A stretch of DNA of 64,000 bases from JAVEWJ01 sp034004605 (GCA_034004605.1 JAVEWJ010000002.1:121284-185283), one strand, 5' to 3'; counted from the first letter of the stretch, positions 1-9,028 are shown. Numbers and translations are program-made. Notes: generated by a model not told the origin, from the sequence alone.

Positions 1-2
1 TC

Positions 3-2189
3 GGTATCGAGTTGAAAGAACTTAAGCAAAAACTTATTGATATGGGAGCGGAAATAAATTCCAGATCCCGTGTGATTGATGATGATCTTTTTGAAAAAGC
101 CAAAAAGAAATTCGGTTCTATTGAGAAAAAACAAGCTAAAGAGCAGTTTAAAAAAGCTCCTCTAAAAACAAAAGTTGAAAAAATCAAGAAATCCGACCTT
201 CCCAAAGTTCCTGATTTACCGAAAGAAAAGACTCTTGTAGAAGAAGTTCTTGAAGAAGATGATAATGAAGAAAAAGATGTATCAGATTTGTATGAATCGA
301 TGCTTGAAATGGAAAGGGAAAGAGAAATTATAAAATCTCAAAGAAAAATTACCGCTGGAAAAGAAGATAAATCCAAATATTTCGAACATAAAAAAGAAGA
401 TAAAAATTCTGCGAACAAAGTTATAGAACTTCCAGAACAAATCACCATCAAAGAATTCGCTGAAAAATCAGGTCAATCAGCAGCGAAGATCATCGGTGAA
501 CTAATGAAAAATGGTATTCTTGCAAATATTAATCAATTTATTGACTTCGATACCGCTCAAATTATTTCTGATGATTTGGGAATTAAAGTGAAAAAAATTC
601 ACACGGTAGGTATGGCAGAAGATTTTTTAAGCGGAGATATTAGTGCTTTATTGAAGCAAGATGATGCTGACGATCTTGAAGATCGACCTCCTGTGATTGT
701 TATTATGGGGCATGTCGATCATGGAAAGACAAAATTGCTTGATAAGATACGCCATTCAGACGTTGTATCGACTGAGGCCGGTGGCATTACTCAACACATC
801 GGTGCTTATCAAATAGAAAAAGATGGAAGGTTTATCACTTTTTTGGATACACCCGGACATGAGGCTTTTACAGCTATGAGAGCTCGAGGAGCTAAAGTTA
901 CCGATATTGCAGTACTTGTTGTTGCCGCCGATGAAGGTGTCAAACCACAAACAATAGAGGCTTTGAACCACGCAAAGGATGCTGGTGTTCCAATTATCGT
1001 TGCGATTAATAAAATGGACAAACCCGGTGCAAGTCCCGATAAAGTAATGATGGAGCTTGCAGAGCAAGGACTTCAACCGGAGAAATGGGGCGGAAATACT
1101 ATTTTCGTTCCAATTTCGGCTCTTACCGGTCAAGGCGTAGATGAATTACTTGAAATGATTTTACTTACAGCAGATATGGCTAATCTGAAAGCTAATCCCA
1201 ACAGAGAAGCTATTGGAACAGTAATAGAATCCCATTTGGATCCAAGTCTAGGTCCTGTTGCCACTATTTTGGTAAATTCCGGTACTCTTAAAATAATGAA
1301 CAATATAGTAGTGGGACACAGTTTTGGTCGAATAAAAATACTTCGAGATCACAGAGGTAATGCTTTAAGAGTCGCTGGGCCTTCGACTCCTGTTTTAATA
1401 GCTGGAATGCATCAAGTACCACAAGCGGGAGATATTTTGCAGGTAGTTAAAGACGAAAAAACCGCAAAAAATAAAGTTTCTGAAATTTTGCTTATGGAAT
1501 ATCATAAAAACCAAAAAGCCTCCGGAGTAGAACAGCTTATTACTACTATCAAGTCTGATAAAATTTTAAAAATAATATTAAAGGGTGATACGAAAGGCAC
1601 CATTGAAGCCATTCGAAATTCACTTTCAAAAATCAAAGATGAGGAAGTTGCTATTAAAGTGATTCATAGTGCTGTCGGTCCTATAACGGAATCCGATGTA
1701 ATGATGGCAAGTGCAGGAAATGCAATCGTAATTGGCTTCGACGTAGATTACAATACTCCAAACGTTAAGAAACTCGCTGAAAGAGATAAAATTGAGGTTC
1801 GTTTATATAGAATCATTTACAAACTTATTGAAGATGTGACTATGCTTTTGAGCGGTCTTATCGCTCCCGAACAAGTGGAAGTTATTTTGGGCAGAGCAAA
1901 AGTAAGGCAAGTTTTCTTCAAAAAGAAAAACGAAATGATTTTAGGACTTGGAGTAATCAATGGAAAACTCGTAAACAAAGCTAAACTTAAAGTTTTTAAA
2001 GCCGGTAAAAGTTCTGAGGAAACTCCTGATGGTCTCGGTGAAATCAAATCTCTTCGAAAAGTTGATAAAGAAGTAAAAGAAATTAATGAGGGAAACGATT
2101 GCGGTATCAAGTTTGTTGGCGACCCTATTGTGGAAGAAGGCGACATTTTGGAGGCTTACATTATCGAAGAAAAGAAAAGAAATCTTTAA
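3..2189 (+). CDS. infB: Translation initiation factor IF-2 (5' end outside window)
   Basis: GTPase that places initiator fMet-tRNA on the 30S subunit and drives 50S joining. The frame is open to the window edge: the codons before the TTG at 12 read G-I-E in frame and fit the first IF2_N helix, so the true start lies upstream and this entry is 5'-partial. A charged, probably disordered linker covers about residues 45-140, followed by a second IF2_N-like domain (about 140-190). The G domain shows GHVDHGKT (G1), DTPGHEAF (G3), NKMDKP (G4) and a G5 SAL, then the EF-Tu-like domain II, the IF-2 core domain and the C-terminal fMet-tRNA-binding domain. It heads a + strand run with proS, an rfbD-like gene and a sugar kinase. 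Confidence 0.97.
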   Translation, partial: GIELKELKQKLIDMGAEINSRSRVIDDDLFEKAKKKFGSIEKKQAKEQFKKAPLKTKVEKIKKSDLPKVPDLPKEKTLVEEVLEEDDNEEKDVSDLYESMLEMEREREIIKSQRKITAGKEDKSKYFEHKKEDKNSANKVIELPEQITIKEFAEKSGQSAAKIIGELMKNGILANINQFIDFDTAQIISDDLGIKVKKIHTVGMAEDFLSGDISALLKQDDADDLEDRPPVIVIMGHVDHGKTKLLDKIRHSDVVSTEAGGITQHIGAYQIEKDGRFITFLDTPGHEAFTAMRARGAKVTDIAVLVVAADEGVKPQTIEALNHAKDAGVPIIVAINKMDKPGASPDKVMMELAEQGLQPEKWGGNTIFVPISALTGQGVDELLEMILLTADMANLKANPNREAIGTVIESHLDPSLGPVATILVNSGTLKIMNNIVVGHSFGRIKILRDHRGNALRVAGPSTPVLIAGMHQVPQAGDILQVVKDEKTAKNKVSEILLMEYHKNQKASGVEQLITTIKSDKILKIILKGDTKGTIEAIRNSLSKIKDEEVAIKVIHSAVGPITESDVMMASAGNAIVIGFDVDYNTPNVKKLAERDKIEVRLYRIIYKLIEDVTMLLSGLIAPEQVEVILGRAKVRQVFFKKKNEMILGLGVINGKLVNKAKLKVFKAGKSSEETPDGLGEIKSLRKVDKEVKEINEGNDCGIKFVGDPIVEEGDILEAYIIEEKKRNL

Positions 2190-2224
2190 AGTTTGATAAA
2201 AATTGAAATAAAAAATTTTAAAAT

Positions 2225-3919
2225 ATGCGATATAGTAAATTATTTGGTAAAACAAAAAAAAGCGTTCCTTCCGATAAAGACAGTGTAAATGCAAGGCTTT
2301 TGACACAGGCTGGTTTTGTGGAAAAACTTTGTGCCGGAGTTTATAATTATTTGCCACTAGGTCTTCGTGTTCTTAAAAAAGTGGAAAATATCATTCGAGA
2401 TGAGATGAATAAAGCAGGAGGGCAAGAGCTTCTTATGCCTGTTCTTCATCCGATTTCAGTTTGGGAAAGTACAGGAAGAACAAAGAGTATGGATGAGATT
2501 CTTTTTAGAACAGGTCCCGATAAAGAATTTATTTTGGGCCCTTCACACGAAGAAACAATTACTCCTCTTGCTGGTTCTTTTATAAAATCATACAAAGATT
2601 TGCCACTTTCACTATATCAGATTCAGGAAAAATTCAGATATGAAGCCAGAGCAAAATCCGGTGTTCTTCGAGGAAGGGAATTTGGAATGAAGGACTTGTA
2701 TAGTTTTCATACAGATGAAGAGGACCTTGATAGATATTATGAAATAATGAAACAAGCTTATAGTAATGTTTTTAACCGTTGTGGGCTTAAGTCTTATATA
2801 ATCGAGGCTTCGGGTGGAGCTTTTTCGGATAAATTTTCACATGAATTTCAAATTCCGACAAATGCCGGCGAAGATACGATAATTTTATGTGAAAAGTGCG
2901 GTTTCGCACAAAATCTGGAAATAGCCACCGGAAAAATTACAGAAGATGAAAACACCGAAGAAGAGAAAGCTTTGAAAATGATTGATGCTGTTCACGGTCC
3001 ATCCGTCGAAGATACCGCAAACTTTCATAAAGTTTCCCCTTCCAAAGTGCTTAAAAGTGTAGTTTATGAGGTAGAAGAAGTCGGTCTTCTTGGTGTTCTT
3101 ATTCGAGGTGATTTGTCAATAAACGAAGTTAAACTCGAAAAATATTTAAAAAAACGCCTTAGACCCGCAAGCGCTGAATCTTTGAAAAGTGCGGGTCTTG
3201 TTCCAGGTTTTATTTCCCCTGTTTCAAATCCTGTAGAAATTCCTTTTATTGCTGATCATTCGGTTACAAATATGAAAAATTTCGTAACGGGTGCCAATGT
3301 ACAAAATTTCGATTTTGAAAATGTAAACATTGGAAGAGATTTTCAAATAAAAGATTTTACCGATATTGTAGAGGTAAGAAATGGTTTTAAGTGTCCGAAA
3401 TGTGAAAGTTCTCTTAAGGAAATTAAAGCTGTGGAAGCCGGTAATATATTTAAACTTGGTACGAAGTTTTCAGACTCTTTCAATTTAAAATATTTGGACA
3501 AAGATGGCGTACTTAAGCCTGTTGTTATGGGTTGTTATGGAATCGGCACTACTCGTTTGGTGGGCACCATTGTGGAGGCTTCACATGATGAAAAGGGTAT
3601 GATTTGGCCGAAAAATGTAGCTCCGTACAGCGTTCATCTTCTTAAAATCGGAAATGATGATACTTTAAACGAAGCCTGCGAAAAACTATACAAAGAACTT
3701 TCGGATAATGGGATCGAGGTCTTATACGATGACCGAGATGAGTCCGCCGGTCTAAAACTCAACGACGCCGATCTTATCGGACTTCCGCTTCGCATCGTCT
3801 TGAGTAAAAGGACACTTTCCGAGAATAAAGTTGAAGTGAAAGAAAGAATCAAAGATGATTTTAATTTGATTGATATTTCAGAAATTTTGGAATTCGTAAA
3901 AAATTATCTTAATTCTTAA
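2225..3919 (+). CDS. proS: Prolyl-tRNA synthetase (bacterial type, with editing domain)
   Basis: Class II aminoacyl-tRNA synthetase that charges tRNA-Pro with proline. The 564 aa match the usual bacterial length. The N-terminal catalytic core carries motif 2 around residues 138-160 (FRYEARAKSG followed by LRGREFGMKDLYSF). A YbaK-like INS editing domain, which hydrolyses Ala-tRNA-Pro, follows at about 225-390. Motif 3 is GCYGIGTTRLVG at about 437-448, and an anticodon-binding domain ends the protein (YDDRDESAGLKLNDAD region). It starts 35 nt after infB in AT-rich sequence without a Shine-Dalgarno and is probably cotranscribed with it. Confidence 0.97.
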   Translation: MRYSKLFGKTKKSVPSDKDSVNARLLTQAGFVEKLCAGVYNYLPLGLRVLKKVENIIRDEMNKAGGQELLMPVLHPISVWESTGRTKSMDEILFRTGPDKEFILGPSHEETITPLAGSFIKSYKDLPLSLYQIQEKFRYEARAKSGVLRGREFGMKDLYSFHTDEEDLDRYYEIMKQAYSNVFNRCGLKSYIIEASGGAFSDKFSHEFQIPTNAGEDTIILCEKCGFAQNLEIATGKITEDENTEEEKALKMIDAVHGPSVEDTANFHKVSPSKVLKSVVYEVEEVGLLGVLIRGDLSINEVKLEKYLKKRLRPASAESLKSAGLVPGFISPVSNPVEIPFIADHSVTNMKNFVTGANVQNFDFENVNIGRDFQIKDFTDIVEVRNGFKCPKCESSLKEIKAVEAGNIFKLGTKFSDSFNLKYLDKDGVLKPVVMGCYGIGTTRLVGTIVEASHDEKGMIWPKNVAPYSVHLLKIGNDDTLNEACEKLYKELSDNGIEVLYDDRDESAGLKLNDADLIGLPLRIVLSKRTLSENKVEVKERIKDDFNLIDISEILEFVKNYLNS

Positions 3920-3925
3920 GTTTTC

Positions 3926-4759
3926 ATGAAAATACTTTTACTCGGTAAAAACGGACTACTTGGAAACATGTTTTTAAAACAAATTTCGGCTTTGGAAGGA
4001 CTGGGACAAGTCTTTGCTTTTGGACACAGCGATTTGGATATTCTTGATTTTCCAAAACTTCGCGATACGGTTTCTACAATATCACCGGATTTTGTAATTA
4101 ATTGCGTTGCTTATACCGATGTCATTAAAGCGGAACAAGATGAAAGAGAACTCGCTTTAAAACTAAATTATGAAGTATTGAAACACCTGTCCTTGGCTTG
4201 TAAAAGTAATGGCACAAAGCTTATTCATTTTTCAACAGATTATGTATTTGACGGTGAGAAAAATGATTTTTATAACGAAGACGATAAGCCAAATCCTTTG
4301 AATTACTATGGGCACACAAAACTTCTTGGAGAAAATGCGATTCAAGATGAAGGATGCGATTTTGCCATTGCAAGAACCGCTTGGCTTTTTGGGCCAAACG
4401 GAAGGAATTTTGTTGATAGGATGATTGAACTTTCGAAAACAAATCCGGTTTTGAAAATTGTAAACGATAAAGTCGGATCTCCAACATATACCTATGATCT
4501 CGCTAAATCCGTATTGGATAATTTTATTTTGAACAAAATTGAAAGTGGCATTTTTCATATCGTAAACGAAGGCGCTTTAACACGTTTCGAAGAGATAAAT
4601 CTGGCATTTGAATTCAAAAAAATTGATAATACAATTATGCCGGTATCAAGCGATGAATTTCCATCAATCGCAACGGTACCTTCTTTTTCGGCACTTTCAA
4701 ACAATAAATTAACAAAACTTAGGTCTTGTAAAGACGCACTAAAAGCATATTTATCTTAA
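3926..4759 (+). CDS. rfbD: dTDP-4-dehydrorhamnose reductase-like protein
   Basis: Extended short-chain dehydrogenase of the RmlD family. The usual reaction is NADPH-dependent reduction of dTDP-4-keto-L-rhamnose to dTDP-L-rhamnose for surface polysaccharide. The N-terminal Rossmann motif is GKNGLLGNMF (GxxGxxG). The catalytic set is visible: Ser-Thr in HFSTDYVFDG and Tyr-Lys in YYGHTKLLGE. The NCVAYTDV and FGPNGRNFVDRM stretches are family-typical. At 277 aa it is the normal length. It lies 6 nt after proS and 5 nt before a PfkB kinase, so a joint transcript is likely. No rmlA, rmlB or rmlC is seen in the window, so the exact sugar-nucleotide substrate is not proven. Confidence 0.88.
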   Translation: MKILLLGKNGLLGNMFLKQISALEGLGQVFAFGHSDLDILDFPKLRDTVSTISPDFVINCVAYTDVIKAEQDERELALKLNYEVLKHLSLACKSNGTKLIHFSTDYVFDGEKNDFYNEDDKPNPLNYYGHTKLLGENAIQDEGCDFAIARTAWLFGPNGRNFVDRMIELSKTNPVLKIVNDKVGSPTYTYDLAKSVLDNFILNKIESGIFHIVNEGALTRFEEINLAFEFKKIDNTIMPVSSDEFPSIATVPSFSALSNNKLTKLRSCKDALKAYLS

Positions 4760-4764
4760 ATCAC

Positions 4765-5709
4765 ATGAATCGAAAAGTGGCTGTTGTGGGAAATACCGAT
4801 ATTACTCATATTATGAGTATGAACAGTTTATTTAAAGATGCGATTTTACCCAGTTATCTGAATAATTTGAGTGTTTCGTTTCAGCCGGAACTCGAGGAAT
4901 TACATTTGGGTGGAGCTGCTTCAGATGTGGCTTACAACTTAAACTTATTGGGAATTACCCCTTTTCTGTTCTCCGTTTTAGGTGTCAACTTTCAAGAATT
5001 TTACGAAAGATTCGAAAAAAACGGTATCACTACAAAATATATTGAACTGCATGATAAACTACTTAGTCCTTCCTCCTATATTTTAAACGATAAGAACCTA
5101 AATCAAATTACTATTTTTTCTTCGGCCTGCACCCTCGATCACAATTATTGCATGGACTTTAAGGATCTGACAAAAGACGATGTTGATCTTGCTATTTTAT
5201 GTTCCAACACTCAAGAAAGAATGATTTCTTTTTCCAGAGATGCACAAAAACGAGGGATTCCTTATATTTTTGATCCGGGACAATCTATCACTTCCATAAA
5301 TGATGACAATCTTTATGAACTTACTTTTAATTCAATCGGAGTTATAGTAAACGCTTATGAATACACTTTGCTTCTAAAAAAACTTGGAAGGTCGGTAGAG
5401 GATCTAACCGAAAGACTTGATTTTGTGGTTCGAACAAAAGGACTTGAAGGAAGCGAAATCTTTACTAAAAATCACTTTGAAACTTCCGTGCCGGCGATTT
5501 TGGTAATGAACGCCGAACCAACCGCATGTGGCGATGCTTTTCGAGCCGGCTTTTTGCTTTCTTATTTGGATGATAAAGAAAATTTTGAAAGAGCTTTAAA
5601 ATATGGCACTGTTGCTGCTTCTTTTGCTCTTGAAAAATCCGGTACACAAAGCCACAAATACAGCCTTGAAGAATTTCATCAAAGAGTTTTGGATCATTTT
5701 CCAAATTAA
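4765..5709 (+). CDS. PfkB-family carbohydrate/nucleoside kinase
   Basis: Ribokinase-fold kinase, 314 aa. The N-terminal substrate-binding signature is GGAASDVAYNLNLLGI (about residues 50-65). The C-terminal PfkB signature is TACGDAFRAGFLLSYL (about 252-267), whose Asp is the catalytic base and whose Gly/Cys-Gly-Asp forms the anion hole; the common DTxGAGD reads TACGD here. The FDPGQS and VNAYEY stretches are typical of the adenosine kinase/ketohexokinase branch. The substrate cannot be decided from sequence; adenosine or a sugar is possible. It is the last gene of the + run and converges on the next gene with a 9-nt gap. Confidence 0.85.
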   Translation: MNRKVAVVGNTDITHIMSMNSLFKDAILPSYLNNLSVSFQPELEELHLGGAASDVAYNLNLLGITPFLFSVLGVNFQEFYERFEKNGITTKYIELHDKLLSPSSYILNDKNLNQITIFSSACTLDHNYCMDFKDLTKDDVDLAILCSNTQERMISFSRDAQKRGIPYIFDPGQSITSINDDNLYELTFNSIGVIVNAYEYTLLLKKLGRSVEDLTERLDFVVRTKGLEGSEIFTKNHFETSVPAILVMNAEPTACGDAFRAGFLLSYLDDKENFERALKYGTVAASFALEKSGTQSHKYSLEEFHQRVLDHFPN

Positions 5710-5718
5710 AAATTAGAT

Positions 5719-6753
5719 TTAAAACTCTATTTCGTTAAATTTCTTCAAAGACATTGTTTTAAATTTTTGCATTTTTTCTATTATCTTCGTTTTATTTTCT
5801 TCCAAATATTCGTATTTTTCTTGAAGCTTCTCTGTGGTCAATTCTTTTTGGCTAATTATCAGGTCTTCAAGGCCTGCGTATGAAAGAAAAGAGTCTATTT
5901 TTTTAGCATAAGAAATCGCTATAAAGGGAGTATCTGTGATAATTGCGCAAATTATTGAGTGCAATCTCATGCAAAGTGCAAAATTTGCTTTGGAAAATTC
6001 GTTTAGGATCTCGGTTGGGGTTTGGGTGTAATCTATGCTTTGGCTTGGTGTAGATAATTTTTCAGCTACCGACATGGAAAATATTTCGTCATTTTCTTTT
6101 CCGGTTTCAAAGTTTACAAACTTGATATCTTTCTTACCTTCAAGAAATATTGCGATTTCTTTTATTAAATTGGGCCTTATCGAGGAAATCTGTCTTAGGG
6201 CCACTAATGTGTTTTTTCTTTCCTGATTTTCGGGAGATTTAATGCAGAGGGCTGGGTCGCTTATTACATGTATTTCTTTTGTAATTCCGATTTTTTGCAA
6301 AATATCTTTGGAAATTTCGTCTCTTAAATAAATTTTATCTGCCTTATTAAAAACGAATTTTATAAGGTATCGAATTATTCTGGGAGTATTATCCCCTACG
6401 CTTTGACAAAACATAATTAGATTTTTTTTGTAAAAGATAGCGAAAAGGGCTTGTAACGCCCAAATAAAATTTGCTTTAACGGAAGGTCCTCCAAAGAGAT
6501 TTCCTCCACCCAGAAGAAAATAATCTGTGTTTTTTAAGGCTTCTAAATTTTCTTTTTTTGAAAATAAAAATTTAAAAAAACTTTTAATCCCCGCCGGGAA
6601 TTTTGGATAGTGATTAAGTCCGTATATTTCGTCTGTATGTTCGGAAAGAACGGAGATTTTAAAGTCTTTTAGGGTCGTTTTAGCGCCCAAAAGAATGAGC
6701 TCGTCGCCCGTGTTTTTAGCCCCGTAATTTCCGCAAATCAGTATCTTTTTCAT
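5719..6753 (-). CDS. Polysaccharide pyruvyl transferase family protein (CsaB-like)
   Basis: Member of the pyruvyl-transferase family that adds ketal-linked pyruvate from PEP to cell-wall polysaccharides; in CsaB systems the product anchors SLH-domain proteins. The N-terminus is GNYGAKNTGDELILLGA, the classical family start. YFLLGGGNLFGG (about 78-90) and the C-terminal LCMRLHSIICAI, with TPFIAISYAKKI after it, are the conserved blocks. At 344 aa it has family length. The start overlaps the end of rnhB by 38 nt, so translation is probably coupled. In a genome rich in surface proteins a role in envelope modification is plausible, but no SLH domain is seen here. Confidence 0.85.
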   Translation of the reverse strand: MKKILICGNYGAKNTGDELILLGAKTTLKDFKISVLSEHTDEIYGLNHYPKFPAGIKSFFKFLFSKKENLEALKNTDYFLLGGGNLFGGPSVKANFIWALQALFAIFYKKNLIMFCQSVGDNTPRIIRYLIKFVFNKADKIYLRDEISKDILQKIGITKEIHVISDPALCIKSPENQERKNTLVALRQISSIRPNLIKEIAIFLEGKKDIKFVNFETGKENDEIFSMSVAEKLSTPSQSIDYTQTPTEILNEFSKANFALCMRLHSIICAIITDTPFIAISYAKKIDSFLSYAGLEDLIISQKELTTEKLQEKYEYLEENKTKIIEKMQKFKTMSLKKFNEIEF

Positions 6754-7360
6754 TTTTTAGTACAAATGATTTTCTATGAATATCGCACTTTCCGATTTCT
6801 GAGATAATTTTTCTGTGGTGTCTTGTGCCATAACCTACATGCTTTTCAAAGCCGTATTTCGGGTAAATCTTGGCATAATGATTAATCATAATGTGGTCCC
6901 TTGTTACTTTCGCTAAAATCGATGCCGCTGATATTGATTTTACCCTCAAATCCCCTTTTACTATAGTGATATATGCGGAGTCGAATATTTGTTTGTCTAT
7001 TCCATCCACAAGGACTAATTCAGGTTTTTTTATAAGAGCATTTAAACATTGCTGAAAACCGAACCTGGTGGCCGCCGAGATGTTTAATTTATCGATTATT
7101 TCGCTTGGAACTATCGTGATTGCGAAATCGAGGCAATCATTGATAATTTTTGAAAACAATACTTCTCTTTTTTTAGAAGAAAGAAGCTTTGAATCCGTTA
7201 AGCCTTTTATTTTTATTTTTCCTTCGAACATTACCATCGCGCAAACTATAGGTCCTGCGAGTGGCCCCCTTCCAGCTTCATCCGCTCCGGCAATAAAAAA
7301 AATGCCCTTTTTTTTGAGTTGTTCTTCCAGGTTTAATGTTTTTGGAGAACGAACGGGCAT
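6716..7360 (-). CDS. rnhB: Ribonuclease HII
   Basis: Endonuclease that cuts the RNA strand of RNA-DNA hybrids and single ribonucleotides embedded in DNA. It shows the DEAGRGPLAGPIVCA motif (catalytic Asp-Glu, about residues 26-40), LVDGID (third acid), the SISAASILAKVTRD block and the GYGTRHH region. At 214 aa it is normal length. It starts 12 nt after rplS, the classical rplS-rnhB gene order of many bacteria, and runs into the pyruvyl transferase with a 38-nt overlap. Confidence 0.96.
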   Translation of the reverse strand: MPVRSPKTLNLEEQLKKKGIFFIAGADEAGRGPLAGPIVCAMVMFEGKIKIKGLTDSKLLSSKKREVLFSKIINDCLDFAITIVPSEIIDKLNISAATRFGFQQCLNALIKKPELVLVDGIDKQIFDSAYITIVKGDLRVKSISAASILAKVTRDHIMINHYAKIYPKYGFEKHVGYGTRHHRKIISEIGKCDIHRKSFVLKNEKDTDLRKLRG

Positions 7361-7372
7361 TTTTAGTTTAAT

Positions 7373-8029
7373 TTATGCGTTTTCTTCTTTTGTTTCAGGC
7401 TCTTTATCCTCTTCAGCTTTTTTCTCTTCGGCAGGTGCTTCTTCGGCAGGTGCTTCTTCGGCTGGTGCTTCCTCGACAGGTGTTTCCTCAACAGGTGCAA
7501 CCTCGACAGGTGTTTCCTCAACAGGTGCAACCTCGACTGGTGTTTCCTCAACAGGTGCAACCTCGACAGGTGCAACCTCGACAGGTGTTTCTGTGTTTTC
7601 AATAGTCTCTTCAACTTTCACTTCCTCTTTTACCTCCTCAACTTCCACTTCAAAATCTCTTGAACTGTTTTCAATTTCTTGGCCAAGTAGTTCTTCTCTC
7701 ATTCTTGCAGATTTGCCAAATCTTTCTCTTAAATAATATAATTTTGCTCTTCTGACTTTTGCCGATTTTACAACTGTAATTTTATCAATGTTTGTCGAGT
7801 AAAGTGGAAATGTTTTTTCTACGCCCACACCATCAGTTACTTTTCTCACCGTAATGGTTTTATCAGCACCATATCCGCTATTTATTTTAATAACCAATCC
7901 TTGGTAGTGCTGAATTCTTGTCTTATCGCCTTCTTTGATTTTTTGTGAAATTTTCACAGTGACTCCGGGGCGAATATCCGGCATTTGTTTTTTAACTGCT
8001 AGTAATTGTACTTCTTGAAGTAAGTTCAT
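7373..8029 (-). CDS. rplS: 50S ribosomal protein L19 with long acidic repeat tail
   Basis: Ribosomal protein at the 30S/50S interface. The first ~115 residues are canonical L19: the PGVTVKI, the RIQHYQGLVIKI and the VEKTFPLYSTNIDKI-to-YYLRERFGKSAR blocks. Then come about 100 extra residues, rich in Glu, Pro, Val and Ala, encoded by 15-bp tandem repeats giving five-residue units such as EETPV and EVAPV, and ending in a Lys/Glu segment. Ordinary L19 stops near 115-120 aa, so the tail is the odd feature; it should be disordered and strongly acidic. A promoter lies about 30 nt upstream of the ATG. First gene of rplS-rnhB-pyruvyl transferase. Confidence 0.95.
   Translation of the reverse strand: MNLLQEVQLLAVKKQMPDIRPGVTVKISQKIKEGDKTRIQHYQGLVIKINSGYGADKTITVRKVTDGVGVEKTFPLYSTNIDKITVVKSAKVRRAKLYYLRERFGKSARMREELLGQEIENSSRDFEVEVEEVKEEVKVEETIENTETPVEVAPVEVAPVEETPVEVAPVEETPVEVAPVEETPVEEAPAEEAPAEEAPAEEKKAEEDKEPETKEENA
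7431..7595. repeat. Eleven 15-bp tandem repeats inside rplS
   Basis: Eleven consecutive 15-bp units, consensus on + ACAGGTGYWWCCTCR, starting at 7431, 7446, 7461 and so on to 7595. The middle six alternate in pairs to make a 30-bp higher-order unit. They encode the EEAPA/EETPV/EVAPV part of the L19 tail. The frame is preserved because each unit is five codons, so copy number can change without breaking the gene. Confidence 0.9.
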
Positions 8030-8055
8030 CTTATTAATTTAAATTTGCGAGTTTT

Positions 8056-8084
8056 AATATATATAAGGTTTTATCTTAAATCAA
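8056..8084 (-). promoter_or_regulatory. Promoter of rplS-rnhB operon
   Basis: On the - strand: -35 TTGATT (8084-8079), 17-nt spacer, -10 TATATT (8061-8056). The rplS ATG is about 27 nt further on. Good consensus match and spacing; not experimentally shown. Confidence 0.6.
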
Positions 8085-8118
8085 GCGTTTTTTAGGCGAT
8101 TTTGGCTGAAAACTACAG

Positions 8119-8676
8119 TTAAAATACTATATTTTTAATTGGAATTTTGTTTTCAGGGTTTTGCGTGAGATCTTTGATAAACCTATCGTTTAAGTTTATT
8201 CTGTATCTAAAATCTTCCTCAGATATTATTGCGAATTTCACGGGGCGAACCGTAGAAAGCTCATGGTTGAGGTAATGTGTAAGCCTTTCCCTATCTACTT
8301 TTCCAACAATCAGCATATCTACGGGATCAGTGGGTTTATCGATAAATACACCACTTAAAACAAGAAGCATTATTTCTCCGTATTTCTCGAGTTCTTTCGA
8401 TATATCGGTATCTTCGGACATTGATTTTTTAATGATACCTTTTAGTTCGGGGTAGATAAAAAAAGATTTATTTACCAGATAAAACTTTTTACGGTTTTTT
8501 ACCTTGGACTTAAGAAGTCCGGCTTTTTTTAGATTGTCAAGTTCTCTCCTAACGGAGTTTATTTGCTCATCGAGTTTTCTTGTGAGTTCGCGGATGTAAA
8601 ATTCCTCATCTTCGTTTAAAACAAACAGAGTGAGGAGTTTTATCCTCGTGTTTGAGGTAAAAATCCTTTTTAGCAT
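8119..8676 (-). CDS. Winged-helix regulator fused to a nucleotidyltransferase-like domain
   Basis: 185 aa. Residues 1-80 form an ArsR/MarR-like winged helix (NTRIKLLTLFVLNEDEEFYI, then LTRKLDEQINSVRRELDNL as helix-turn-helix, and GLLKSKVKNRKKFYLVN as the wing). Residues 95-185 resemble the degenerate nucleotidyltransferase domain often fused to such regulators in archaea and CPR bacteria (SGVF, PVDMLIVGKVDRERL), without the complete GSxxxGxxxxxSDxD active site. Probably a DNA-binding regulator rather than an active transferase. A near-perfect palindrome sits just upstream of its start, suggesting autoregulation. It stands alone between rplS and the tig operon. Confidence 0.7.
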   Translation of the reverse strand: MLKRIFTSNTRIKLLTLFVLNEDEEFYIRELTRKLDEQINSVRRELDNLKKAGLLKSKVKNRKKFYLVNKSFFIYPELKGIIKKSMSEDTDISKELEKYGEIMLLVLSGVFIDKPTDPVDMLIVGKVDRERLTHYLNHELSTVRPVKFAIISEEDFRYRINLNDRFIKDLTQNPENKIPIKNIVF

Positions 8677-8695
8677 ACCTTTTTGTTAGCCCTTA

Positions 8696-8714
8696 CGAAT
8701 ACAATTTGTATTCG
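8696..8714. promoter_or_regulatory. Palindromic operator upstream of the winged-helix gene
   Basis: CGAATACAATTTGTATTCG: two perfect 9-bp arms around one central base, 20 bp before the ATG of the regulator (ends 8676). On the - strand a TATACT -10-like box lies just upstream (around 8724-8730), so the palindrome would cover the transcription start. This placement is typical of an autorepressor site. Confidence 0.6.
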
Positions 8715-8768
8715 GTTAAAAAGTATACGCTTTGAAATTAAAAAGCAATAAAATTTTTGTTCATAAAA

Positions 8769-9011
8769 CTAAAATGCGCTGTTCTCTTCATCTTCTTCGT
8801 TGCTATTGAGCAACTTTTGTATAAATGCGTGGTAAAAAGCTCCAGTGAGTATGCCTATTACCGCGATTCCCAAGATTACAACTGTCGGGTTTGAGTTTAT
8901 GGGAAAAAAGAAGAACAGTAAATTTGAACAGGAGGATCCTATGTTTTCAAAACCGAGTATTAAAATCAGTACTGTGAGAAGTACGGACATTACCAGGTAA
9001 AATGTTTTCAT
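8769..9011 (-). CDS. Small two-helix membrane protein (LapA-like)
   Basis: 80 aa with two hydrophobic helices (about residues 5-24 and 40-66) and a charged acidic tail (NSNEEDEENSAF). The layout, a short N-terminal helix followed by a second helix, resembles LapA/DUF1049 proteins, which help assemble envelope components in proteobacteria; the assignment is by shape only. It begins 17 nt after tig on the same strand and is probably in its operon. Confidence 0.6.
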   Translation of the reverse strand: MKTFYLVMSVLLTVLILILGFENIGSSCSNLLFFFFPINSNPTVVILGIAVIGILTGAFYHAFIQKLLNSNEEDEENSAF

Positions 9012-9028
9012 TTTTATATTTTTAGGCT

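Noticed and set aside
7068..7736. 222-aa ORF antisense to rplS and rnhB, with a Ser/Gly/Thr repeat
   Set aside because: A shadow of the 15-bp repeats and of two well-supported genes on the other strand.
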